A stretch of DNA of 24,507 nt from JAHFJU01 sp964354865 (GTDB lineage Bacteria > Patescibacteriota > Gracilibacteria > UBA1369 > UM-FILTER-53-11): the NCBI GenBank assembly GCA_964354865.1, contig CAYHBN010000014.1, forward strand, positions 1 through 24,507, given 5' to 3'. Both the position numbers and the translations under genes were made by a program. The notes beneath the pieces were generated by a model. The model saw only the letters and a list, made by a program, of their open reading frames with translations. It was not told the origin of the DNA and did no database searches. Below, piece after piece: positions 1-8,766 of this stretch (positions are counted from its first letter, which is position 1; each line of letters starts with the position of its first letter).

Positions 1-1
1 T

Positions 2-238
2 AGTACTCGCGATTTTATTCTGGCCGCCTCGCCACAAATCGCCGTTGCCTCGATGGGCAAAAACAATTCGTATCACCACCCAAGCCCATCGGTGGTAAAA
101 GAAATGAAACAGTTTGGAATTAAGCTGTATACGACTACTGAAAATGGCAGAATCACGATTCAGTTATTATTTGATGGCGCAATGAATATCGAGTGCGACA
201 TTGGCTGTAAAAAACCCACCCCCGCTTTACGTTTTTGA
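2..238 (+). CDS. ComEC/Rec2-type DNA uptake protein, C-terminal fragment (5' end outside window)
   Basis: The open frame runs in from the left edge, so this is only the last 78 codons of a longer gene; the ATG at 53 is internal. The residues fit the end of the metallo-beta-lactamase-like domain that closes ComEC proteins: a stretch reading IAVASMGKNNSYHHPS, then a short helix (VVKEMKQFGIKLY) and a final strand pair ending near QLLFDG. In ComEC the matching stretch usually reads SVGxxNxYGHPS. ComEC forms the inner-membrane channel that takes up single-stranded DNA, and the C-terminal domain is thought to act on the incoming DNA. The channel part cannot be seen here. A stand-alone MBL-fold hydrolase is the main alternative. 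murA starts 25 bases downstream. Confidence 0.75.
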   Translation, partial: STRDFILAASPQIAVASMGKNNSYHHPSPSVVKEMKQFGIKLYTTTENGRITIQLLFDGAMNIECDIGCKKPTPALRF

Positions 239-254
239 CATTTGCCACTAAACT
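226..254 (+). promoter_or_regulatory. Putative murA promoter
   Basis: TTTACG (226-231) and TAAACT (249-254) are separated by exactly 17 bases. The -10 box ends 9 bases before the murA ATG, so the transcript would have almost no leader. The -35 box lies inside the end of the upstream gene. This is a pattern reading only. Confidence 0.4.
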
Positions 255-263
255 CCCATTCAC

Positions 264-1529
264 ATGAATCAGTTTATTGTCGAAGGCGGATTTCCATTAA
301 AAGGAGACATCGCGGTGAGCGGATCAAAAAATGCGGCGCTCCCTATTTTAGCGGCGACGCTGCTTACGTCTGAACCATGCGTTATTCATAACGTTCCCGA
401 CATTCGCGATACGCATACCATGCTCGAACTTTTGGCTGGCCTTGGGTCTAAAATCCTCTTTGAAAAAAATACGGTACGCATTCAGACAAAGAAAATTAAT
501 TTCAAAAAATTTCCCGGAGAACTCGCCTGCAAAATGCGCGCCTCGGTCTTATTGGCGGGCCCACTTATTGCGAGATTCGGCGAAGTGAATCTTCCCTACC
601 CTGGCGGCTGCGTACTTGGCGCACGACCAATGGACACGCACGATTTTGTTTTTAAAGCGCTTGGATCAAAAGAGATTAAGAGCAAAAATCCCGTATTTCA
701 CTATCGCGGAAAACCAAATCCCGGAGTTATTGTCATGCCCGAAATGAGCGTAACGGGAACAGAAAACGCGGTCATGGGAGCCGCCCTCACTCACGGACAA
801 ACCAAAATCAGTCTTGCCGCACTTGAGCCACATGTACAAGACGTCTGTCATTTTATTAACAAAATGGGCGGTCACGTTGAAGGCATTGGCACTCATACGC
901 TTACGGTAAATGGTGAGCGAAAATTACACGGTGCCGAATACACCGTTACCTCTGACTACCTCGAAGTTGGCACGTTTGCACTCGCAGGAATTTTAACCGG
1001 AGGAGAAATAACGATTCATAACGTTCAACACGATCACCTCGATGCGTTTTGGAATGCACTGCGAGAAATGGGGGTGCCATTTGAACTAAGAGGAACAACG
1101 GTACATATCAAATCCTCAAAAAAAACGAAGATCAAGTCACTCAAGCGACTGCAGACTAACATTTTCCCAGGATTCCCGACCGACTTACAACCACCTTTTA
1201 CCATTCTTCTTACGCAAGCAAACGGACAATCATATGTGCACGAAGCCCTATTTGAAGGCAGGTTCTCGTATTTCGCCGAACTGACAAAAATGGGTGCGAA
1301 AGTAAAACGCGTCACTGAACACCAAGCGATGGTGAATGGCCCGACCCTATTGCACGGCGCACGAGTGAAGAGCTGTGATATTCGCGCGGGAGCAGCAATG
1401 ATTCTTGCCGCACTTATAGCAAAAGGAAAAACGACGATTACCGACATTCAATACATTGAACGTGGGTACGAGCGAATGGCTGAAAAATTACAAAAACTGG
1501 GGGCTCATATTGTGCGAAAAGCAGACTAG
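264..1529 (+). CDS. murA: UDP-N-acetylglucosamine 1-carboxyvinyltransferase
   Basis: Transfers enolpyruvate from PEP to UDP-GlcNAc, the first committed step of peptidoglycan synthesis in the cytoplasm. At 421 residues it has the usual family length and both inside-out alpha/beta domains. Visible active-site residues are K22-N23 in GSKNAALP, the catalytic cysteine C116 in PGGCVLGARP (the fosfomycin target position), D307 in PTDLQ, R333 in EGRF and R374 in DIRAGAA. The C-terminal IERGYERMAEKLQKLGA motif is also typical. No Shine-Dalgarno sequence precedes the ATG; the start is set by the N-terminal strand MNQFIVEGG, which matches family starts. nnrD follows after 6 bases, so the two are probably cotranscribed. 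The identification is secure. Confidence 0.97.
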   Translation: MNQFIVEGGFPLKGDIAVSGSKNAALPILAATLLTSEPCVIHNVPDIRDTHTMLELLAGLGSKILFEKNTVRIQTKKINFKKFPGELACKMRASVLLAGPLIARFGEVNLPYPGGCVLGARPMDTHDFVFKALGSKEIKSKNPVFHYRGKPNPGVIVMPEMSVTGTENAVMGAALTHGQTKISLAALEPHVQDVCHFINKMGGHVEGIGTHTLTVNGERKLHGAEYTVTSDYLEVGTFALAGILTGGEITIHNVQHDHLDAFWNALREMGVPFELRGTTVHIKSSKKTKIKSLKRLQTNIFPGFPTDLQPPFTILLTQANGQSYVHEALFEGRFSYFAELTKMGAKVKRVTEHQAMVNGPTLLHGARVKSCDIRAGAAMILAALIAKGKTTITDIQYIERGYERMAEKLQKLGAHIVRKAD

Positions 1530-1535
1530 ACTATA

Positions 1536-2471
1536 ATGAACAAGATGTCTCACCCTGTAATAAGAAAAGCCGACGTAAAACACATGCTCCCTCACCGAGA
1601 GCTTGTTTCTCACAAAGGAGAAAATGGCCGTGTATTAGTTATTGGTGGATCAGTTGATTATTTTGGGGCGCCGATTTTAGCAGCTCTTGGCGCGCTGTAT
1701 AGTGGCTGTGACTTGGTACGAATTCTTGTGCCGAAGGTAAATTTCGATGTTACGCGCAGTTATTATCCAGACTTTATTGTGCATTCATATGAAGGCGATT
1801 ATTTGAACGATAGCGCACTCACGTGGGTAAAGGAATTGTTGCCAAAAATAGACACTATTCTCATTGGACCGGGCATTAGCGAGTCACCAGAAATTATTGA
1901 GACGATTAAAAAAATCATCGTTGAAGCAGCGGAACATGGCGACAAAAAAATAACCATTGTGTTAGATGCAGAGGCAATCGCAGGGCTTGCGTCGATGGTA
2001 CGTGCGCAGGGCGAAAAGGCCGGAGCACTTGATCCCGAACCATCTCTTTTATCAAACGATGTTGGCGCACGAATAGTTATTACTCCCAACCTTCACGAAT
2101 TCAGACAAATGATAGTTGAAGATATTCCAGACGAGACACATGCACGTGCCGAACTTGTACAACAGTACGCCGATAACTGGGGCGTAACCGTCTTATTAAA
2201 AGGAGTAACCGATACTGTTTCAACACCGCGGCATCAAGCAATTTTAAACGAAACGGGAAACGCCGGCATGACCGTTGGCGGCAGTGGCGACGTTCTTGCG
2301 GGAGTTGTTGCATCGCTTATGGCTCAACATATTTCTAATTTTTCTGCTGCTCAAGTGGCGACGTACGTGCTTGGCACGTGCGGTGAATTACTTGAATCCT
2401 CAAAGGATTTTTCATACACGGCAACCGATCTCGCTCTCGAACTTCCCTATGTTATAAAAGCGCTCAAATGA
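1536..2471 (+). CDS. nnrD: ADP/ATP-dependent NAD(P)H-hydrate dehydratase (YjeF C-terminal / CARKD family)
   Basis: Repairs damaged NADH and NADPH by dehydrating the hydrated (S)-form at the expense of ADP or ATP. The 311 residues cover only the ribokinase-like kinase domain; the epimerase half (NnrE) often fused to it is absent. Motifs seen are HKGENGRVLVIGGS near the N-terminus, LIGPGIS around residue 110, VITPNLHEF, a LLKG strand, and the signature GNAGMTVGGSGDVLAGVVASL with the catalytic aspartate in GSGD. There is no ribosome-binding site; the gene follows murA by 6 bases, and an in-frame ATG at 1545 is an alternative start. Its TGA overlaps the next ATG (ATGA), implying translational coupling with the laccase-domain gene. 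Confidence 0.9.
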   Translation: MNKMSHPVIRKADVKHMLPHRELVSHKGENGRVLVIGGSVDYFGAPILAALGALYSGCDLVRILVPKVNFDVTRSYYPDFIVHSYEGDYLNDSALTWVKELLPKIDTILIGPGISESPEIIETIKKIIVEAAEHGDKKITIVLDAEAIAGLASMVRAQGEKAGALDPEPSLLSNDVGARIVITPNLHEFRQMIVEDIPDETHARAELVQQYADNWGVTVLLKGVTDTVSTPRHQAILNETGNAGMTVGGSGDVLAGVVASLMAQHISNFSAAQVATYVLGTCGELLESSKDFSYTATDLALELPYVIKALK

Positions 2472-3283
2472 TTCAAAATCTTATTGAACGAAGAACGATA
2501 ACGGGGAAACGCTTTTATGAGTACCCAATTTTCGAGGAGTACAAAAACAAATTATCCGTGCGAACACTTTCGAGAGATTTTGACATTGGCAATCACGAAT
2601 CACTCAAAGAGTGCGCGCACCCGGTCCTCGCGGAACTTGACACAGCAGTGTCATGCCGTCGCGGCCGCTGGTGCTCGCAATTAGGTCTCCGACCCTCTCC
2701 CCTCTCTTTTGACTCACAAATGCATGGCGTAGAAATATGCTCAATCAAAAAGAAAAAATCAGAAGACAAGACACCACAAGAGTACATAGCCGAGATTCCA
2801 CACCCACTTGAAGGCGATATTTTCATGACAAACGTAGTCGGGTTACCGCTACTCATTCGAACTGCAGATTGCGCGTGCGTAGTCATTTACGACCCCATTC
2901 TTAACATTTTTGCCAACATACATGCGGGGTGGAAAGGCATTGCGCAAAAAGCGGTCGCAATAAGCGTCAGCGAACTTTCAAAGAGATACGGCAGTGAACG
3001 AAAGAATATGATTGCGACAATTAGCCCGATGCTCGGCCCCTGCTGTGCAGAATTTAGCGATCCAGAAAAAGAGTTGCCACACTTTATGCGTCCATTCTTT
3101 TTAGAAGAAGGTCATGTGGATTTATGGGCAGCATGTGAAAACCAATTGGCCGGAAGTGGCGTATTACCCGGGAATATTTTTAATCCGCGAATTTGTACAT
3201 TTTGTAATCCGGAATACTTTTTCTCATATCGACGCGAGAAAGAAAAAGCCGGGCGTTTTGGCACGATCGTTATGCTTACGTAA
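2468..3283 (+). CDS. YfiH/PgeF-family multicopper-oxidase-like protein (laccase domain, purine nucleoside phosphorylase type)
   Basis: This family (DUF152, CNF1/YfiH-like fold) was first called polyphenol oxidase; characterised members are purine nucleoside phosphorylases, and the E. coli member also acts on peptidoglycan-precursor errors. The three metal ligands are visible: H86 in MHGVEI, C135 in TADCACVV and H152 in HAGWKG. The C-terminal ICTFCNPEYFFSYRRE and GRFGTIV are also family hallmarks. At 271 residues the length is normal. The N-terminal 80 residues are less conserved and carry an extra cysteine-rich patch (SCRRGRWCS). The ATG overlaps the nnrD stop by 4 bases, so it is the last gene of a murA-nnrD run. 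Its TAA abuts the stop of the convergent glycosyltransferase with no spacer. Confidence 0.88.
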   Translation: MIQNLIERRTITGKRFYEYPIFEEYKNKLSVRTLSRDFDIGNHESLKECAHPVLAELDTAVSCRRGRWCSQLGLRPSPLSFDSQMHGVEICSIKKKKSEDKTPQEYIAEIPHPLEGDIFMTNVVGLPLLIRTADCACVVIYDPILNIFANIHAGWKGIAQKAVAISVSELSKRYGSERKNMIATISPMLGPCCAEFSDPEKELPHFMRPFFLEEGHVDLWAACENQLAGSGVLPGNIFNPRICTFCNPEYFFSYRREKEKAGRFGTIVMLT

Positions 3284-4354
3284 CTACGGCTTAAACCATT
3301 TGCGCAACTGCGAAGGGCTAATTTTCGACTTTCTCTTAAGCTCGCTTCGCTCGCTCAGCGTTTTGGGTACCCGCAAAATAAACTGGAAAAACGATTTTAA
3401 GAGCGACGGTTCACGCAATAAAATCCAACCAAACATTTGAATTTCACGAATCAAAATCGGCACAAAATGAGACACGACATTTCTCGCAGAGTCATTTCGC
3501 AATCTCATAACACGTTCATTTCTATATGAATGTTGTCGTGTAAACGCTGGTAACTTTTTACGATTTTTTGCGACCGACAAAACCGACTCGCGCTCGATCG
3601 CGCCAGTACCGCGGCCATGATAGGCGATCGCATCGGGAATATACCAACTTGTGTACCCGACTAATCGAAGTCGCCACGCAATATCGACGTCTTCTTTGTA
3701 CATAAAAAAATCAGGATCAAAAACATGCCCCCCAACCGCCGCCTCTTCAAGCGCAGATTTTCGGTACATTGGGCAGGCTCCAGTAACTCCAAAAACTTCT
3801 TCAACCACATCGTAACGTCCGTCATCGGCAAGCCCCTGACCTCGATCGACACACCGCCGACTCTTTAACATAACGAGCCCTGCGCTATCGATGGTATGCG
3901 TTTTTCCGGCAGATGCATCGCCCGTTTTACGATATTTCTCAAAATCAAAACGAAGCAGTTTCCCGCTCACTGAAGCGATTTTCAAGTCAGCGTCTAGCCG
4001 AGCGACTAAGCGAGAACAGTAATCACTCTCCATTATAATATCCGGGTTCGCAATCAGAATGTAATCCCCTTTTGCGGCTTGCACTCCCTGCTGCGCCGCA
4101 CCTGAGTACCCAAGATTTTTCTTATTCAAAATCCACTCAACACGCTCAAAAAAATCCACACCTTTCAAAATCCTTTCAATTTCTCGCACCGTTTCGTCAC
4201 TCGAATTATTATCAATCACAATAAGTTCAAAACGAATTTCATGCGCCAACCCAAGCTGTTTTTTTTGCTGTTTCAACAATCCCTCGAAAAACGACGACAA
4301 GAATTTTGCCGAGTTATAGGTAATGAGTATGCACGAAACAAGTGAATGAGACAT
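3284..4354 (-). CDS. Glycosyltransferase family 2 (WbbL/rhamnosyltransferase-like)
   Basis: Predicted to move a sugar from a nucleotide donor onto a cell-envelope glycan or lipid-linked acceptor. The GT-A fold shows at the N-terminus as VSCILITYNS, then the donor-binding IDNNSSDET (residues 47-55), NLGYSGAAQQG, and the metal-binding IANPD (101-105). The catalytic-base region FFMYKEDVDIAWRLR (217-230) and the downstream YIPDAIAYHG are typical of rhamnosyl-type GT2 enzymes. Residues 300-330 hold a hydrophobic stretch that may sit on the membrane. The last 30 residues are strongly basic. Donor and acceptor cannot be told from sequence. A TATACT box ends 6 bases before the ATG. It is divergent from metK and convergent with the laccase-domain gene. 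Confidence 0.9.
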   Translation of the reverse strand: MSHSLVSCILITYNSAKFLSSFFEGLLKQQKKQLGLAHEIRFELIVIDNNSSDETVREIERILKGVDFFERVEWILNKKNLGYSGAAQQGVQAAKGDYILIANPDIIMESDYCSRLVARLDADLKIASVSGKLLRFDFEKYRKTGDASAGKTHTIDSAGLVMLKSRRCVDRGQGLADDGRYDVVEEVFGVTGACPMYRKSALEEAAVGGHVFDPDFFMYKEDVDIAWRLRLVGYTSWYIPDAIAYHGRGTGAIERESVLSVAKNRKKLPAFTRQHSYRNERVMRLRNDSARNVVSHFVPILIREIQMFGWILLREPSLLKSFFQFILRVPKTLSERSELKRKSKISPSQLRKWFKP

Positions 4355-4360
4355 GAGTAA

Positions 4361-4366
4361 AGTATA
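4361..4366 (-). promoter_or_regulatory. Extended -10 box of the glycosyltransferase gene, leaderless type
   Basis: On the minus strand the sequence reads TGC-TATACT, then six bases, then ATG. The TG one base before the box is an extended -10 motif, and no convincing -35 box is present. Initiation at the usual distance would fall on or next to the start codon. Confidence 0.55.
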
Positions 4367-4420
4367 GCATGCTCAAAGTGCAATTCGCGCTCAAAACACG
4401 CTGTGCGCAATCATAATCGC

Positions 4421-4449
4421 TTGTAGCGTCAGATGCTTTACGGTACTCT
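4421..4449 (+). promoter_or_regulatory. Putative metK promoter
   Basis: TTGTAG (4421-4426) and TACTCT (4444-4449) are spaced by 17 bases; the -10 box ends 9 bases before the metK ATG. The 104-base divergent gap is too small for this promoter plus a SAM riboswitch, and no such structure was recognised. Confidence 0.35.
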
Positions 4450-4458
4450 TGCGACCAT

Positions 4459-5616
4459 ATGAAAACCCAACGATACATTTTTAGTTCAGAGTCAGTTACC
4501 GAAGGCCATCCCGATAAAATCTGCGACCAAGTTTCAGATGCAATTCTCGATGCAATATTGGAAAAAGATCCTCATGGTCGCGTGGCCGTTGAGTGTTTAA
4601 CTTCGACAGGAATGATGGTGATAGCCGGCGAAGTGACGACAAATTGTTATGTTGATTTTCCAACAATCGTTCGCGCAACATTGAAAGATATTGGGTATAC
4701 AAACCCCGAATTTGGGCTTGATTGTAACGATTGCGCAGTGTTGAGCACTATTCACGAACAGAGCCAAAATATTGCGGTTGGCGTTACCGCTACAAAGAAA
4801 AAAGAACAAGGTGCGGGTGATCAAGGTATTATGTTTGGATTTGCATGCAACGAGACGCCAAGCCTTATGCCACTACCAATTACACTCGCACACCAACTCA
4901 CGCAGCGCCTCGCCGAGGTTCGAAAAAAAGGAATTTTAAAATGGGTACGCCCCGATGGAAAATCACAAGTCAGCATTGAATATGTCGATGGCAAACCAGT
5001 TCGCGCACACGCGGTTGTTATTGCAGTGCACCATGATCCTAAAATGAAACCTGAGCAAATCCGCAAACAAATTATCGACAAAGTTATCAAACCAATTTGT
5101 GGCAAATGGATCGATGCAAAGACGAAAATTTTTATTAATGAGACGGGCATTTTCGTTGTCGGAGGCCCCGAAGCAGACACAGGATTAACCGGCCGAAAAA
5201 TTATTGTCGATACATACGGCGGCTACGCTCCACACGGGGGTGGCGCATTTAGCGGAAAAGATCCTTCAAAAGTTGATCGCTCTGCGTGCTATGCAGCTCG
5301 TTACATTGCAAAAAACTTCGTCGCCGCAAAATTAGCCGACAAATGCCAAGTGCAGCTCGCTTACTCTATTGGGGTCGCTGAACCAGTTTCAATTTTGGTG
5401 GACTTCTTTGGTACAGGAAAAATATCAGAGGAACGCGCCGTAGAACTTATTCGCAAGCACTTCCCAATTAAACCTGCCGCAATTATTAGCGAGTTGAAAC
5501 TTCTTCGCCCAATTTACCGAAAAACAGCGGCATACGGACACTTCGGTCGTGAACTACCAGAGTTCACTTGGGAGAAAACTGATAAAGTTGCTGTGCTAAG
5601 AAAAGAAGCGAAATAG
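4459..5616 (+). CDS. metK: S-adenosylmethionine synthetase
   Basis: Makes SAM from methionine and ATP in the cytoplasm. The 385-residue length is normal. Signatures are SVTEGHPDKICDQ near the N-terminus with the conserved H17 and D19, the ATP-binding GAGDQGIMFGFA (118-129), and the phosphate-binding GGGAFSGKDPSKVDRSACY (260-278). The C-terminal FGRELPEFTWEKTD is also characteristic. No Shine-Dalgarno motif precedes the ATG. The window also holds ahcY, so both synthesis of SAM and removal of its by-product S-adenosylhomocysteine are encoded within 8 kb, although not in one operon. The identification is secure. Confidence 0.97.
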   Translation: MKTQRYIFSSESVTEGHPDKICDQVSDAILDAILEKDPHGRVAVECLTSTGMMVIAGEVTTNCYVDFPTIVRATLKDIGYTNPEFGLDCNDCAVLSTIHEQSQNIAVGVTATKKKEQGAGDQGIMFGFACNETPSLMPLPITLAHQLTQRLAEVRKKGILKWVRPDGKSQVSIEYVDGKPVRAHAVVIAVHHDPKMKPEQIRKQIIDKVIKPICGKWIDAKTKIFINETGIFVVGGPEADTGLTGRKIIVDTYGGYAPHGGGAFSGKDPSKVDRSACYAARYIAKNFVAAKLADKCQVQLAYSIGVAEPVSILVDFFGTGKISEERAVELIRKHFPIKPAAIISELKLLRPIYRKTAAYGHFGRELPEFTWEKTDKVAVLRKEAK

Positions 5617-5649
5617 GGCAACACTACAGGTAGAGCAATCACACTCCTA

Positions 5650-5698
5650 TTGACTAACTCGGCTTAGGTTATTTAATAGTAGTTCTCATTCGTATTAG
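5650..5698 (+). promoter_or_regulatory. Possible promoter region of the 1010-residue gene
   Basis: TTGACT (5650-5655) is followed 18 bases later by TAATAG (5674-5679). A second possible -10 box, TATTAG (5693-5698), ends 7 bases before the ATG, as in the leaderless promoters elsewhere in the window. The two readings cannot be separated by eye. Confidence 0.3.
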
Positions 5699-5705
5699 GT
5701 AGTAT

Positions 5706-8700
5706 ATGACGATTGACTATACTAGATCGTCGCAATCTGCCACAGAGCAGATACCGGCGGCACGGCCAACAAGTGAATTGAGAGTGGCCGATAAAATTGG
5801 TGAGCAGATTCGAAACAAAACAGAATTACCTGCCTTGTTTGAAGAGCACGATAATAATCGTATAAATGCCCTGGTCGATACTTCAGAGTATGAGCTCGCG
5901 CGGCAAATGCATATCATTGTTCAAAGATACGAACATCAAAAAGCAAGAAATGTTGTCGCCGATAACGAAGACCGTGAAAAAGAAATATCAGATCATGTAT
6001 ATACCGCTTTTAAAGATACCGCCGCCCAAATAGTCGCCAGAATCGGAAGGCATGTTGCGTTAGAAAAATCCCCAACAATTCGAGCAAAACTAATACGTAC
6101 TGTCGTCGACGCAACTTCATCACGATACAAAATGGGAGTTGAGTCTGTACTCAGCACTTTTAATGCCGAGAAATACTCACATAGTGGATTAATTGTAAAT
6201 GACCAACAACTAACCCAAAACATATCGAGAAAAATTTTTGGAACCGAAGAAAAACCTATTACAGTGCCACTTTTTTCTCGAAATTCTGCATTAAAAGAGA
6301 GCACTGCACGACGTGTCTATAGAGAGTTAGTAAGAGAATCGTCACCAAGCGAACAACAACACATGGTTCTTTCAATCGACGATGCGGTGACACTTGCCCA
6401 AAATCGCTTTATCGAAGTGGTTAATAAACAACAGACTGAAGAAGAAAAAATACAAGCATTGTTTTCGGTAATGGCCACCATGCTAAAAATACCAACGCGC
6501 TATATGCCTGGCCTCTCTGAAGAACGACTGAGTAAAGCATGGGTAGTTTTGGCAGATCGCTTAATGAGCGTTGTCAATATAGATAATCAATCAAGTGTAG
6601 AGTGTTTTGAAAAACAACAAAAAGTACCCGCATTATTTCAGTATTTCCTTAAAAGAATAAAAGATTTTTTTCTTATCCCTCGTACCTTTTACCCTTCAAT
6701 GCAGGAGTTCTCAGAATTATTTTATGAGGTTGGCCTAAATGATATTACGAAACCGACTGCGGTTATTGACATAGTTGAGGGTGAAAATCTTTTTGAGCGC
6801 ACCAAGCAAGGCGAGACTGTCGAAGTCAAAAATGAAGAAAACCACAGACCAAATGCGTCAGTACATGCACATGATATTTGGGATGAATCCGCGGCAATTT
6901 CGATTGTAAGAAGGCGTTTTGAACCAACCGAAGCTACTACCGCAAACGGATTCAATGCAGTCGAATCACATTCAACCGCGACACATAGAATAGACACCGT
7001 TCGTCATCTAGAAAAACTTATTACATTTTGCAAGACAGCCAAAAATGAAGTTGAGAACCGAAAATTGCCGCATACTCACCCATACACACAGATTCAACTG
7101 TCTCTCGAAAATATTTGTGCTGGAATAATTTCAAGTGAGGGTGCGGCTAAAATAGAGCTGTACACCAGGGCAATGAATATTCCGGGTCGAGTAAGTGCCG
7201 GGTTAGCAAAAATGCCTTCTCAAAGCCCAATAAAAACATTTAATACATTATTGGCAGCCGAAACGGCACACGTAAAATGTTACGCCATTAAAGAAGTGCT
7301 GAGTGGGTTACGCAAAATAATCGACACGCATTCCTTACACTCAGATGCAAGCGATGGAATGCTGCTACACCTCGAAATAGATATCGAGTGGCTGATCGAT
7401 TCGATGGAACAAATTATCTATAAAGAAACCGTAACTGCGAATGATGAAGAATCAATTATTACGTGCTCGGCGACTCTCGATGGAAACGAAACATCGACGG
7501 GATCGTATATGGAAAAAATCGCGGCGATTTCAACTCGAATAGTCGAGTTATTAGATGCAGAGAAAAAAACGCTGCTCGCAAAAGAAGAAAAAAAACTACC
7601 AATTGAAGATGTCGAACCGGAAAATAGAGGGGCCTCATGGTTCGAGCTAGACAAAGTATTAGACGATGAATACAAGGCTGCTGAAAACTCTTCTCAGACA
7701 GAAGAAGTAATAACGGCAGATGCGCAAACGAATGAGAGCACCCCTCTAAAAAAAACGTGGAAAGAAAAAATATTGGGAGTCGCTACCGCCATACGTACGA
7801 AAGTTAAAAACGTAATGAACGAAGTTCATGTTAAGCGCGCCACCAACAGCATAGCGTCTGCTGCCGAAGCAATACATGAATCGCTTAGCACACCGTCATG
7901 GAAGCAAATTGTTGGCTTTGGAGTATTAAGCGCTTACATAGGAACACAGGTAAGCGAGGGCCTGAATCGCGCAGGTACATTCAACACCGAAACTCAAAAA
8001 ACACTTATTGGAGACAACGAGATTCATACAAACCCGCAAAGTGACATAACCACAAATATAGTTACTACAGAGGCACAAACCGTTTTAGCAGAAAAAACCG
8101 AGCAGCTCGCGAAACAACAAAACACTGAACACGAAAAACCAACCGCACCGTGGCAACGTTCGCTGCTCACATGGGGGAACGACATTATGAGTGGAACCTA
8201 CGATGATCAGATGACCTTCACTCTGGGCGAAACAGGTGCTCGTGGTTTTATGGCTCATAATCATGGAAAAATAATTAATAATGCAGACGAGCTGGCACAT
8301 ACATCGACCGATACGCCGCAGTACATAAAAGTCGTCGTCGAAAAAAATGAAGGATTTACGCAGGCAACATTGAGAACTCTGGGAGAACAAGCAAAAGCTG
8401 AGATCCAAGCACATGCAGATATTGAAAAATCCGAGGCAACCGACGCAGCTATCGATGAAATAATTACAAAAATTCTCAAAAAAACAGATGGGAAAGCGGC
8501 GCTAGCCGTCTTCGCAGAGGGGCTTTCAAGCGATCATCAGGCTAATGAACACCTCTATAATATGCTCGATAAAACCGACTCTTCACCTAAGATGAAGGGA
8601 AATATGCACCTCGTACAAGAAAATAGTGGATACATTCTCGATATCACCAATGACAAAGCACGAGGTGTAATTGACGATATTAAATCAACCGCACGAGCAG

Positions 8701-8738
8701 AAATGCCACGAGTACAGGCAACAAGTAATGCCTATTAA
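5706..8738 (+). CDS. Large protein of unknown family, mostly helical, with one possible membrane segment
   Basis: I do not recognise this 1010-residue protein. No signal peptide is present. Residues 1-680 are charged and look helical, with an acidic low-complexity linker around 640-690 (VEPENRG, AAENSSQTEEV). A basic amphipathic stretch follows (about 680-715, KKTWKEKILG, RTKVKNVMNEVHVKR). Next comes a weakly hydrophobic segment (WKQIVGFGVLSAYIGTQV, about 732-750) that could be a single membrane span or a buried helix. The final 250 residues are a separate, Thr/Gln-rich and then globular region. No catalytic motif stands out. It is transcribed alone from a 90-base gap, and the DUF4173-type gene starts 28 bases after it with its own -10 box. 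The coding call rests on length, codon texture and clean boundaries. Confidence 0.85.
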   Translation: MTIDYTRSSQSATEQIPAARPTSELRVADKIGEQIRNKTELPALFEEHDNNRINALVDTSEYELARQMHIIVQRYEHQKARNVVADNEDREKEISDHVYTAFKDTAAQIVARIGRHVALEKSPTIRAKLIRTVVDATSSRYKMGVESVLSTFNAEKYSHSGLIVNDQQLTQNISRKIFGTEEKPITVPLFSRNSALKESTARRVYRELVRESSPSEQQHMVLSIDDAVTLAQNRFIEVVNKQQTEEEKIQALFSVMATMLKIPTRYMPGLSEERLSKAWVVLADRLMSVVNIDNQSSVECFEKQQKVPALFQYFLKRIKDFFLIPRTFYPSMQEFSELFYEVGLNDITKPTAVIDIVEGENLFERTKQGETVEVKNEENHRPNASVHAHDIWDESAAISIVRRRFEPTEATTANGFNAVESHSTATHRIDTVRHLEKLITFCKTAKNEVENRKLPHTHPYTQIQLSLENICAGIISSEGAAKIELYTRAMNIPGRVSAGLAKMPSQSPIKTFNTLLAAETAHVKCYAIKEVLSGLRKIIDTHSLHSDASDGMLLHLEIDIEWLIDSMEQIIYKETVTANDEESIITCSATLDGNETSTGSYMEKIAAISTRIVELLDAEKKTLLAKEEKKLPIEDVEPENRGASWFELDKVLDDEYKAAENSSQTEEVITADAQTNESTPLKKTWKEKILGVATAIRTKVKNVMNEVHVKRATNSIASAAEAIHESLSTPSWKQIVGFGVLSAYIGTQVSEGLNRAGTFNTETQKTLIGDNEIHTNPQSDITTNIVTTEAQTVLAEKTEQLAKQQNTEHEKPTAPWQRSLLTWGNDIMSGTYDDQMTFTLGETGARGFMAHNHGKIINNADELAHTSTDTPQYIKVVVEKNEGFTQATLRTLGEQAKAEIQAHADIEKSEATDAAIDEIITKILKKTDGKAALAVFAEGLSSDHQANEHLYNMLDKTDSSPKMKGNMHLVQENSGYILDITNDKARGVIDDIKSTARAEMPRVQATSNAY

Positions 8739-8754
8739 TTAGAGTAATAAGCAT

Positions 8755-8760
8755 TATAAT
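8755..8760 (+). promoter_or_regulatory. -10 box of the DUF4173-type gene, leaderless type
   Basis: A perfect TATAAT ends 6 bases before the ATG at 8767. No good -35 box is visible. The same geometry is seen upstream of the glycosyltransferase, nucleotidyltransferase and Fic genes. Confidence 0.55.
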
Positions 8761-8766
8761 AAAGCT

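Noticed and set aside
235..240. Perfect TTGACA upstream of murA
   Set aside because: A 17-base spacer from it leads to ATTCAC, a poor -10 box touching the ATG; TTTACG with TAAACT nearby fits better.
3338..3366. GC-rich AGCTCGCTTCGCTCGCTCAG segment as a terminator between convergent genes
   Set aside because: It lies inside the glycosyltransferase coding region, has only a four-base stem and lacks a proper T-run.
4355..4458. Possible SAM riboswitch upstream of metK
   Set aside because: The divergent gap is 104 bases and must hold two promoters; no riboswitch core or terminator hairpin was found.
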